The notes beneath the pieces were generated by a model. That model worked only from the letters and a program-made list of their open reading frames with translations, had not been told where the DNA came from and did not search any database. From the NCBI RefSeq assembly GCF_024055575.1, contig NZ_JAMXOE010000024.1:34971-98970 (forward strand): a DNA stretch of 64,000 nucleotides, read 5' to 3'. Source of the DNA: Mucilaginibacter flavidus (GTDB lineage: Bacteria > Bacteroidota > Bacteroidia > Sphingobacteriales > Sphingobacteriaceae). Both the position numbers and the translations under genes were made by a program. Below, piece after piece: positions 7,704 through 15,829 of this stretch (position 1 is the first letter of the stretch; each line of letters begins with the position of its first letter).

Positions 7704-8969
7704 CTAAGCTTTCTTCAAAGTTATAACCGTAATCTCCGGCCATATCCCTAACCTGCCCGAAAAAGCTAAAAAGCCGAATCCCCGGTTTACATACAAATAG
7801 CGGTTTTTTTCGTTGGCCAGGCCTGCCCAGTCAAGGTAACGGAACTGTACGGGGCTCCATCTTAAACCCGCCGTTTCAACCCCAAACTGCGCCCCGTGGG
7901 TGTGGCCTGCCAGTGTCAGATGCACGGTTGTTGGGTGGTATCTTACCTTCTTCTCCCAATGTGTAGGGTCGTGCGAAAGAAGTATCTTAAACGAGTCATT
8001 GTCCAGGCCCTGCAATGCTTTATCCAGGTCGCCTTTTTGGATAAAGCCAAATCCCCAGTTTTCGACGCCTATTAGGGATATTTTCTGACCATTTTTCTCT
8101 ATCTCAACATTTTCGTTCAGCAATAAACTGTAACCTAAAGTTTTGTGGTGCTGTTTTAATTTATCAAGATTAGCTGCCTTTTCAGCCTCGCTGCCCCACT
8201 CAACATAATCGCCATAGTCATGATTGCCTAATATTGAAAATTGCCCGTAAGGCGCCTTGATTTCGCCAAACCTGCTAATGTAAGGTTCAATTTCCCAGGC
8301 AGCGTTATTTACCAAATCGCCAGTGAAAACAAACAGGTCGCTTTTTTGTGCTTTGGCCAAATCGATTCCGCGTTGTACTGCTGCCGTGTTGTCAAAACTG
8401 CCTGAATGGATATCGGATAGCTGTGTAATGGTAAAGCCGTCAAAAGCATCGGGCAAATCGGTAAAATAAATTGTTTGGCGGTGTACCCTGTAATCATATT
8501 TGCCTTTAAACATGCCATATAATAAGCCTGTAAACGGAAATGCCGCTACAAGCACTGCGGCTTCGCTTATAAACTTGCGGCGCGAGGAAAAAAAAGGTTT
8601 GTCGGCCTTAGGCTTACTTTTTAGACCGGTAAAATGGTTTATAATTCCGTAAAAAAAACGTCCGGTATCGCCCAAAAACAGCACCACTGCAAAAAAAACT
8701 TTGGTTATAAAAAATGTAATGAAGAAGCTAAATACCCATTCGTGAAAGGGTGTCATGCCTTTAGCAGTTCCGAAACTACCCAGGCCGGTTAAAAATAATA
8801 ACGATACACCAATTGATATTACCAGGTATCCAAGAGTAATCAACCTGCGAAACCTGGCTGATCTCCAGTCTTTGGTAAGGGTTCGAAGGCCGTAAAAAAC
8901 ATACCAGTCAAGCAATAAGCTTATCGCAGCAATAATTAAAAATATGTCTAAAAAGTTACTCCTGTGCAC
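7704..8969 (-). CDS. Membrane-anchored calcineurin-like metallophosphoesterase
   Basis: This 421-residue protein has about four N-terminal membrane helices (residues 5-110) and a fifth hydrophobic segment near 135-150. A YkuE/YaeI-type metallophosphoesterase domain follows with all metal-binding motifs: LSDIHSGS, TGDLVNN, GNHDYGD, SHDPTHW and GHTHGAQFG. It should use two metal ions to cleave phosphoester or pyrophosphate bonds at the membrane. Relatives include lipid A precursor (UDP-diacylglucosamine) hydrolase-like enzymes, but the substrate is open. The start codon is GTG at 8969; no nearby ATG fits. Confidence 0.88.
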   Translation of the reverse strand: MHRSNFLDIFLIIAAISLLLDWYVFYGLRTLTKDWRSARFRRLITLGYLVISIGVSLLFLTGLGSFGTAKGMTPFHEWVFSFFITFFITKVFFAVVLFLGDTGRFFYGIINHFTGLKSKPKADKPFFSSRRKFISEAAVLVAAFPFTGLLYGMFKGKYDYRVHRQTIYFTDLPDAFDGFTITQLSDIHSGSFDNTAAVQRGIDLAKAQKSDLFVFTGDLVNNAAWEIEPYISRFGEIKAPYGQFSILGNHDYGDYVEWGSEAEKAANLDKLKQHHKTLGYSLLLNENVEIEKNGQKISLIGVENWGFGFIQKGDLDKALQGLDNDSFKILLSHDPTHWEKKVRYHPTTVHLTLAGHTHGAQFGVETAGLRWSPVQFRYLDWAGLANEKNRYLYVNRGFGFLAFSGRLGIWPEITVITLKKA

Positions 8970-9160
8970 AATGATTTATTAAAAGCCGCAAGATATTAAA
9001 GTTAAGGTAATTGCGGCGTAAAAGTTTTGCGCCCATGTTGAATTTGGGCCGGGGTAAATTAACTTTTGCTTTAATTTTTTAAAAAGCATATTTTGGCTTT
9101 AGTTTTTCTTTTAAACTATGGTGACTTGTTGTTGTGCGGCTGGCAAAATTTATATGAAGA

Positions 9161-11113
9161 ATGGGTTGTTTTAAACGGCTAACTATAGCTATTTTGTTGA
9201 TTTTGTTTTTTTTGAAGACGGATTTGGCATCTGGACAGCTTTCGTTTATTACGTCCTCTCTTGCCATCGCCTCAACCCATACCGACGCAATTATTCATAC
9301 TAAGGGAACTTTCCCGGCTGCGCGGTCCGACTACACCGCAGCTGCCACTGCAACCAATGATTGCCGCAGTAAAATAGTCTTTACAAAGCTTCCTGCTTCG
9401 GGTGTGGTTTTAGCATCCGGACTTCCGGTTAAAGTTTTCATAACTGCAATCGATAATATTAATTCAAGCGAATCGGTGGGCTTTAGCGTTAGTACAAATA
9501 ATAGCGCTGCTGCACCTTCAATTACCATCAACGGCCCGGCTTCGGTTTGCGCAGGCGCACTTGCCACTTTCAATGCGGCCCCTTTAAACAGCACAGCGCC
9601 ATCTTATCAATGGCAGGTGAACGGCGTTAATGCCGGTACTGACAATGCAACGTTCAGCACCTCATCGTTAAATGATAACGACGTTGTTACCTGTATACTG
9701 ACAGATAACAGCGGCACAACGCCGGTTACTTCAAATGCAATTACTATAAAAATTAATCTACCGCTGGTTCCAACGATAAAGATAGCAGCAGACAAGGCAA
9801 CCCAATGTGCAGGCGCACCGGTAACCTTTTCGGCGACGGCAGGTAATGCAGGCACTAACCCTAATTACAAGTGGACGGTGAATGACGTTGACGCAGGCTC
9901 TAACAGTGCAACCCTAACGCTTGCAAGCATTTTACCGACTGATGTGGTGAAGTGCGTGGTAACAAGCGATAGCCCTTGCCCAGCGAGCACCGAATCAAAT
10001 ACAATTACGAACATCAATACTATTGATAACTTAACCCCCTCGTTAAGCATACAATCTTCTGTTACCAGTCCGGTTTGTAATGGCACACCGATTAAATTTA
10101 CTGCGTCGCCAGTCAACGAAGGTGCGAATCCAACCTATCAATGGCAGGTAAACGGCGCAAACCAGGGCACAAATACCCCGGATTTTACCATCAGCAATTT
10201 TGCCAATGGCGACGTAGTGACGTGTATGCTTACAAATAATAATTCGCCTTGTTTAACAAGTCCAACGGCCCTTTCAAACGCCATTACAATTAGTGTAATC
10301 CCGCCTTCAACGCTTGTTCCGTCTGTCACAATTATTCCTGATTTGTACGAGGAATGTACAGGTGTTTCATTAACTTTCAAGGCAGTTGCAACTGACGCAG
10401 GCGATAATCCAACCTATCAGTGGAAAATAAACGGGCAAAACGTGGGTATAAATGCCGGCATATTTAACAGTTCTTCATTTAAAACCGGCGATAAAATTTC
10501 GTGCACAGTAACAAGCAGCGCCTTATGTTCGCTGGCTACTGCGACCTCAAATGAAGCGGCAATAACGATACATCCGCTAATAAACAACTCGGTAACCATC
10601 AGGTCTTCGGCAGTTAACAATACCAGTTCCCCAAACCAAACGGTTGTGTTTACAGCCCAGGCTTCTTACAATACAAATATTGCTTATCAATGGCAGGTTA
10701 ACAATATAAACGCAGGTACAAACAGTCCCGAATTTACTGCTGATAACCTGGTTAACGGCGATGTTATTACCTGTTTGGTAACAACTACGGGCCAATGTAT
10801 AGCAACACAGGTTGTTACATCGAACGCAATTACCATGATCATTTACGTGCCCATAGTTGTTGTTAATACATTTACGCCCAATGGCGACGGCATAAACGAC
10901 ACCTGGGATATCCCCATGTTACGGACCTATCCAAATTGCCGGGTAAGCGTATTTAGCCGTTACGGTAACAGCGTTTATAATTCGGTAGGATATGCAAAAC
11001 CTTGGGACGGCACATACAAACAAAAACAGGTGCCCACCGGGACCTATTATTACATCATCGACCTTAAAAATGGGAGAGATAAAGTATCAGGTTCGGTAAC
11101 TGTTATAAGATGA
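9161..11113 (+). CDS. Secreted Ig-like-repeat protein with gliding-type T9SS C-terminal domain
   Basis: This 650-residue protein has a signal peptide (residues 1-25, ending ASGQ) and five related Ig/PKD-like repeats of about 90 residues. Each repeat is centred on a YQWQVNG..AGT....F...L..GDVVTC block, near residues 150, 238, 328, 424 and 510. The final about 85 residues (NTFTPNGDGINDTWDIP to GSVTVIR) are a gliding-motility-associated (CHU_C/type B) sorting domain, so export by the type IX secretion system is expected, followed by release or surface attachment. It is probably an adhesin or surface-layer protein (inference). The gene is monocistronic. Confidence 0.88.
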   Translation: MGCFKRLTIAILLILFFLKTDLASGQLSFITSSLAIASTHTDAIIHTKGTFPAARSDYTAAATATNDCRSKIVFTKLPASGVVLASGLPVKVFITAIDNINSSESVGFSVSTNNSAAAPSITINGPASVCAGALATFNAAPLNSTAPSYQWQVNGVNAGTDNATFSTSSLNDNDVVTCILTDNSGTTPVTSNAITIKINLPLVPTIKIAADKATQCAGAPVTFSATAGNAGTNPNYKWTVNDVDAGSNSATLTLASILPTDVVKCVVTSDSPCPASTESNTITNINTIDNLTPSLSIQSSVTSPVCNGTPIKFTASPVNEGANPTYQWQVNGANQGTNTPDFTISNFANGDVVTCMLTNNNSPCLTSPTALSNAITISVIPPSTLVPSVTIIPDLYEECTGVSLTFKAVATDAGDNPTYQWKINGQNVGINAGIFNSSSFKTGDKISCTVTSSALCSLATATSNEAAITIHPLINNSVTIRSSAVNNTSSPNQTVVFTAQASYNTNIAYQWQVNNINAGTNSPEFTADNLVNGDVITCLVTTTGQCIATQVVTSNAITMIIYVPIVVVNTFTPNGDGINDTWDIPMLRTYPNCRVSVFSRYGNSVYNSVGYAKPWDGTYKQKQVPTGTYYYIIDLKNGRDKVSGSVTVIR

Positions 11114-11303
11114 TAACGATATACTATCGACTATTAATGAGGATGATTGATATCGGAAAGTAACCGACTTTGATAGCGCGGTCTATTTCCAGTCGACTAC
11201 ATTGTTGATATTTTACGTTAGCAGTTTTGAATTGTAATAAAAATCATATATTCAAAACCTATACTTGTTATCAAATTACCGTAACAAATCACACTTTAAT
11301 TAC

Positions 11304-12773
11304 ATGGCTTTCGGACTTTCCCCTAAATACATAACTGAGCTTCCGGCAGGTGAGCTTTCGGGCAATCATTTCCTGGTGCTTTTATTAGAGGCTGCGAAAC
11401 AGCTTAATTGGAATATCGGGCACACCAGCGAATATGGATTTGTGGCCTATACAAAATTCTCCATGAGCTCGTGGGCCGAGGAAGTGACGGTAAATATTGA
11501 AGGTGACCATGCAGCGCTTAAAAGTGAATGCACCGGGAACCAAATGATGGATTGGGGAAAAAATAAAAGGAATATTGAAAGTTTTGAAGTTGCATTTGCT
11601 GAACTGAAGAACCAATTGATGACCGAAACCCTGGATCAAAAATATGAAGAGTTGAAAAAAAGTCTTGCTTTGGCTGAAGCCGAACCTGCAAGCGCGCCTC
11701 CAACCGCTACTAAGGGAAAATTAACCAATGTGCTCTCTATTTTTTGGCCAACCCAGGGGTATTTTGTAACACCCATTATTGTCAATTTAAATATCGCAGT
11801 GTTTGTGCTGATGGTAATATCCGGCGTTAATTTTATGTTGCCTGATACGGAGAGCCTGCTGCAGTGGGGTGCAAACCTGCGTTCGTTAACTTTGCAGGGC
11901 GAATACTGGCGGTTGCTTACCTGCTGTTTTTTACACATTGGTATTTTACACCTGCTGTTCAATATGTATGCGCTGGTGTATATAGGTTTGCTGCTGGAGC
12001 CTTACATGGGTAAGCTGCGGTTCGCGGCGGCCTATTTACTTACCGGCATTGCGGCCAGCACCGTTAGCTTATGGATGCACGAACAAACAGTAAGCGCAGG
12101 CGCATCAGGGGCGATATTTGGGATGTACGGCGTTTTCGTGGCATTGCTTACAACCAACATTATCGATAAATCGGTGCGAAAGGCAATGATGTCGAGCATA
12201 CTTGTTTTCGTTGTATACAACCTTGCAAATGGGGTAAAGGCCGGTATAGATAATGCAGCTCATATAGGTGGCCTGGTAAGCGGTTTTGCAATTGGATATT
12301 TATTTTATCCAAGCCTTAAAAACCCTAACAGAACAGATCTAAAGTTCGGCTCTGTGGCGGGGGTAGCGTTGGCCGTACTTGTTGGCAGCTTTATAGTATG
12401 CACCAGGGTGCCAAACACCATGGCGAAATACGAAGCTAAAATGAGAGCTTTTGTGTCGATGGAAAATATGGCGCTCGAAGTTTACCATATGCCTAAAACC
12501 ACGTCAAGAGATTCATTAAAGATGGAAATTAAAGATAGAGGGCTTTATTACTGGAACGAAATGATTAAGATGCTGAACGAACTTGACCGGCAGGAACTTC
12601 CGGACGAACTGCATGCCCGTAACAGATCGCTGATATACTATTGTGAACTCCGGATAAAGAGCTATAATTATATCTACAAAGCGGTTGACGAAGATACCGA
12701 TAAATACAAGGATAGTATCCAAGCCTATAATGAGAAGATTCAAAGCGTAATTAATGGATTAAAAGGGAAGTGA
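11304..12773 (+). CDS. Rhomboid family intramembrane serine protease
   Basis: The protein has 489 residues from the ATG at 11304. An earlier in-frame codon at 11265 adds 13 residues unlike relatives, and MAFGLSPKYI fits the family start. A soluble N-terminal domain of about 125 residues precedes six membrane helices. The catalytic Ser268 is in GASGAIFG and His320 in AHIGGLVSG. The motif LHLLFNMYALVYIG marks helices 2-3. A charged helical tail of about 100 residues faces the cytosol or periplasm. It cleaves transmembrane substrates within the inner membrane; the substrates are unknown. Confidence 0.92.
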   Translation: MAFGLSPKYITELPAGELSGNHFLVLLLEAAKQLNWNIGHTSEYGFVAYTKFSMSSWAEEVTVNIEGDHAALKSECTGNQMMDWGKNKRNIESFEVAFAELKNQLMTETLDQKYEELKKSLALAEAEPASAPPTATKGKLTNVLSIFWPTQGYFVTPIIVNLNIAVFVLMVISGVNFMLPDTESLLQWGANLRSLTLQGEYWRLLTCCFLHIGILHLLFNMYALVYIGLLLEPYMGKLRFAAAYLLTGIAASTVSLWMHEQTVSAGASGAIFGMYGVFVALLTTNIIDKSVRKAMMSSILVFVVYNLANGVKAGIDNAAHIGGLVSGFAIGYLFYPSLKNPNRTDLKFGSVAGVALAVLVGSFIVCTRVPNTMAKYEAKMRAFVSMENMALEVYHMPKTTSRDSLKMEIKDRGLYYWNEMIKMLNELDRQELPDELHARNRSLIYYCELRIKSYNYIYKAVDEDTDKYKDSIQAYNEKIQSVINGLKGK

Positions 12774-12785
12774 CGCGGTTAACCC

Positions 12786-14657
12786 TTATCGTGTCGCCAC
12801 CCAAACATTATCCTCCTTATGCGAATCCGGGTCATATATCCCGCCTAAAATCAGCTTACTAACTTTACGTTTTGCTGTAAAGTTTACGAAAAACGTTTTT
12901 TCGCCGTTTGCCCAGCATTTTACGCTTTGATGAATGTGTTGCGTGGTGCCGTCGGCGAAATTTATAGTAAGGTCAATCGGGACAGGTTTACTGCCTTTCC
13001 TGGTTATGGTTACTGAGTATTGATTTTGGATGTCGCTTACTTTGGTAATAGCCAAATCGGGTATGCCGCCATCAATAAACCAGCTTTTCCAAAACCAGTT
13101 TAGGTTTTGGCCCGCACCGGCATTCATGCTGTTAAAAAAATCAAATGGCATTGGATGTTTGCCGTGCCACAGGCGTATGTAATTATGCAGGGCTTTGGTA
13201 AACAACGCGTCGCCAAGCATGTCTTTTACATACAAATAACCCAGGCCCGGTTTTGGGTACGAGTCGGTAAAGCCGCTGATGCCGCTTAGCTGCGTAGTAA
13301 GGGAAATAACGGGCTGATCGTTTTCGGTGCCTGCACTTTGTGCATAAGCCTCAACACCAAAAGTATCGGCCACTTTTGGATCAATTAGAGGGCTTATAGT
13401 CCACTCTCCAATGGTTGCCCAACCTTCGTCCATCCAACCGTATTTTGTTTCGTTGATGCCCATATAAAACGGGAACATTGTATGAAAAATCTCGTGTGTA
13501 GTTAGTTCGATGCCGTCTTCGGCTATTTGCGTTGGGTTATCATTTACCATCATTGGGTATTCCATCTGGTCAAGCCCATCAAACACCGTTTCATGAGGGT
13601 AGGGGTAAGGCCATTTGGGGAAAGTGTAACTCATGCCCTCAACAGTTTTACGGGCGTAGTTTATCACCTCAAAATAGTCTTTATGTGCCGGGTTAAACAC
13701 CGCATCCACCCGCGTACGGCGGCCGGTTTTCGGATCGACAACGAGGCTGCTGGCCTTCCAGATATAATGATTGCTGATGGCAAAGGCCATATCTGTAACA
13801 CTGTCGGCCTCAAACTGCCAGGTATTGGTTGTGTTTTTTGCAGTGATTTGCTCGCCAACTTCGGCTTCGGTGATTACATCGGTTACTTTATCGCTTTTAC
13901 CGGCCTCATCAATACGCTGAACAATTTTTGGTACGTAAACATCGGCTGCATTTTTCAAGTTGCCGGTGCTCCAGACTTTATAGTTGCCCGGTACGGTAAC
14001 TGAAAGGTTAAAATGGCAAAAATCGTTATAAAACTCTTCGCTGCCGCGATAGGGGTTCAGGTTCCAGCCGTCAATGTCATCATAAACGGTAATCCGCGGG
14101 AAAAAGTAAGCAATAAAAAATGCCCCGGAGTCAACCTGCCCTGTACGGATGTGCGATGTTTTGTTGAGCGTATAGGAATAAGCAATGTCGAGGTGTATTT
14201 TGCGCCCGGGAAGTATTGCAGCGGTTTTTAAATTCATGTTGGTGCCCAGTATCCTCCATTTGGATGCATCCTGGTCATTCTTATCGATAGCCAGTTTTTT
14301 GATCTCCACACCATCGGTCAAATCAGCTGCGGAAACCGGCATATTGCGAATAGCATCTTTTTTATAAATGTTGGGGTACAGCTTTAGCGTAAGTTCGTTT
14401 AAGGTGTCGGGGCTGTTGTTGGTATAATCAACAGATACCGTTCCCTCCAAATTACGATTGGCAGGGTTGAAGTTAACCGCTATTGTGTAATCAGCTGTAT
14501 TTTGCCAGTAATTTTTGCCGGGTGCACCTCCTGTAGTCCGTGTTCCTTTGGCATAAGTCGCCTGTAAATTTACCGGTACAGGTAGTGAAGTTTGAGCGTA
14601 GCAATCAACGCTTCCCAGTAAAATTACCGGGATCAGCAGCTTGTAAAATGAGGCCAT
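12786..14657 (-). CDS. Secreted M1 family zinc metallopeptidase
   Basis: This 623-residue protein has a signal peptide (residues 1-21, ending DCYAQ). The zinc motif HEIFH (388-392) is followed by the third ligand Glu411 in MDEGWA, which is the HExxH-x18-E spacing of gluzincins. GLDQMEYP (361-368) corresponds to the GxMEN exopeptidase motif, with Glu366. It should remove N-terminal residues from peptides in the periplasm. The length is normal for the compact bacterial M1 group that ends with a short Ig-like domain. It is expressed alone, converging on the rhomboid gene with a 12-base gap. Confidence 0.93.
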   Translation of the reverse strand: MASFYKLLIPVILLGSVDCYAQTSLPVPVNLQATYAKGTRTTGGAPGKNYWQNTADYTIAVNFNPANRNLEGTVSVDYTNNSPDTLNELTLKLYPNIYKKDAIRNMPVSAADLTDGVEIKKLAIDKNDQDASKWRILGTNMNLKTAAILPGRKIHLDIAYSYTLNKTSHIRTGQVDSGAFFIAYFFPRITVYDDIDGWNLNPYRGSEEFYNDFCHFNLSVTVPGNYKVWSTGNLKNAADVYVPKIVQRIDEAGKSDKVTDVITEAEVGEQITAKNTTNTWQFEADSVTDMAFAISNHYIWKASSLVVDPKTGRRTRVDAVFNPAHKDYFEVINYARKTVEGMSYTFPKWPYPYPHETVFDGLDQMEYPMMVNDNPTQIAEDGIELTTHEIFHTMFPFYMGINETKYGWMDEGWATIGEWTISPLIDPKVADTFGVEAYAQSAGTENDQPVISLTTQLSGISGFTDSYPKPGLGYLYVKDMLGDALFTKALHNYIRLWHGKHPMPFDFFNSMNAGAGQNLNWFWKSWFIDGGIPDLAITKVSDIQNQYSVTITRKGSKPVPIDLTINFADGTTQHIHQSVKCWANGEKTFFVNFTAKRKVSKLILGGIYDPDSHKEDNVWVATR

Positions 14658-14795
14658 CAGTTAAAGCTTATTTATTTTCAATAATTTATCGTCAAAAGTA
14701 CAAAAGCAGGCGCTGTTATTTTATCACCCTTAAGAGGTGATTCGGATACCAAATATATGTCAGTGCGTATGGAATAAGCCCCTACAATTAAAAAT

Positions 14796-14880
14796 GATTC
14801 CGAGTTCCGCCCTCAAAAAATTCGAAATCGAAAACGGCGAAGGCCTCAACGTAGATAATCCGAATTCCGAAATCAAAATC
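14796..14880. repeat. TTCCGAAATC-type iterated sequence
   Basis: Between the M1 peptidase and NUDIX genes, both on the minus strand, are repeated variations of ATTCCGAGTTCCG, TTCGAAATCGAAAA and TCCGAATTCCGAAATC. The sequence is partly self-complementary. No gene is seen in the 221-base spacer. Confidence 0.4.
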
Positions 14881-15640
14881 ACCACCCTCCTTTAAAACCC
14901 TCCTTCAGCGCCGCTTCATAATTCTCCAAATCAAACGAATAAAGAAAGGGCGCCTTGTGGGCACCACCTTTACGCGGCTTTTCCGAGCGCTTCAATATCC
15001 CAAACCCAAGCATCCGCCGTTGAAAATTCCTCCGGTCCAGCTTTTTATCCAAAATGGTTTCATAAAGCTTTTGCAATTCGGGCATCGTAAATTCCTTTTG
15101 CATCAGGTTATATCCTATCGGCTGGTAATTTAACTGCAGTCGAAGGGTATCCAACGCAGTTTTTAATATCAGCGCATGGTCGAGTTTCAATTCGGGGAGG
15201 TCGTTTAAGTCGCACCAGCTGCACGTGGCTGCAAATTGATCCGGCGAAGGGTTAACATCGCAAAAATCAACCAGTGCATAGTAGCCGATGGTTAAAAAAC
15301 GATTGGTAAACCAATTGTCTTTAGGCGGCAGCATGTCTTTATACATATCAAAATGCTGCTTTGAACGCTGCGGATCGCCAAAAACATGAAACTGCTGCAG
15401 AAAGATTTCATCAAGGCGGGTACGCTCCTTTAATATACGGTTGGCCGATAATTCTATCGGTTCATCCTTAAGCACAAAGCCGCCAGGCAGATACCAGCCG
15501 CCTTCGTTTTTAACTGTTAGCAGCAAAACCTTCAGCAACCCTTCGTGAAAACCGAACACCACGCAATCGATTGAAATATGGGGCAGATAGCTCTCCCGTG
15601 CGGTTTTACAATATTCTTCGAGTTCTTCTTTGGTCAACAT
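14879..15640 (-). CDS. NUDIX-domain transcriptional regulator (NrtR/AraR-like)
   Basis: This 253-residue protein has an N-terminal Nudix fold (about residues 20-150) and a C-terminal winged-helix domain (about 165-240, FTMPELQKLYETILDKKLDRRNFQRRMLGFGILK). The Nudix box is degenerate: Gly54, Glu60, Arg68 and Glu72 are present, but the catalytic Glu positions after Arg68 and at 73 are Ile and Arg. It is therefore probably a ligand sensor, not a hydrolase. Nudix-derived regulators of this type control pentose and other sugar genes in Bacteroidota. It is divergent from the beta-glucosidase gene and a palindromic operator candidate lies between them, so it likely regulates that gene and SusCD. Confidence 0.88.
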   Translation of the reverse strand: MLTKEELEEYCKTARESYLPHISIDCVVFGFHEGLLKVLLLTVKNEGGWYLPGGFVLKDEPIELSANRILKERTRLDEIFLQQFHVFGDPQRSKQHFDMYKDMLPPKDNWFTNRFLTIGYYALVDFCDVNPSPDQFAATCSWCDLNDLPELKLDHALILKTALDTLRLQLNYQPIGYNLMQKEFTMPELQKLYETILDKKLDRRNFQRRMLGFGILKRSEKPRKGGAHKAPFLYSFDLENYEAALKEGFKGGW

Positions 15641-15690
15641 TTTCGCTATTCTACAAAAATACTTTGATTATTTAAATTATAATATTACTC

Positions 15691-15722
15691 TTGTGTCAAA
15701 AATACACTATCGGCGTATAGTG
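15691..15722. promoter_or_regulatory. Candidate NUDIX-regulator operator
   Basis: TTGTGTCAAAAATACAC (15691-15707) matches TTGTGTAAACAGTACAC upstream of susC at 14 of 17 positions. It merges into the inverted repeat CACTAT-N6-ATAGTG (15705-15722). It lies in the divergent promoter region, 51 bases before the regulator start and 108 before the beta-glucosidase start. Confidence 0.6.
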
Positions 15723-15829
15723 ACAAACCAATTATTACTGTTTTAAAATGCTGCTTAAGCTTCGCGACTAATCTAAAAATATTTGCCCTGTTTTAAGTAA
15801 ATCAATAATAACCTTTAATATCCGCAAAG

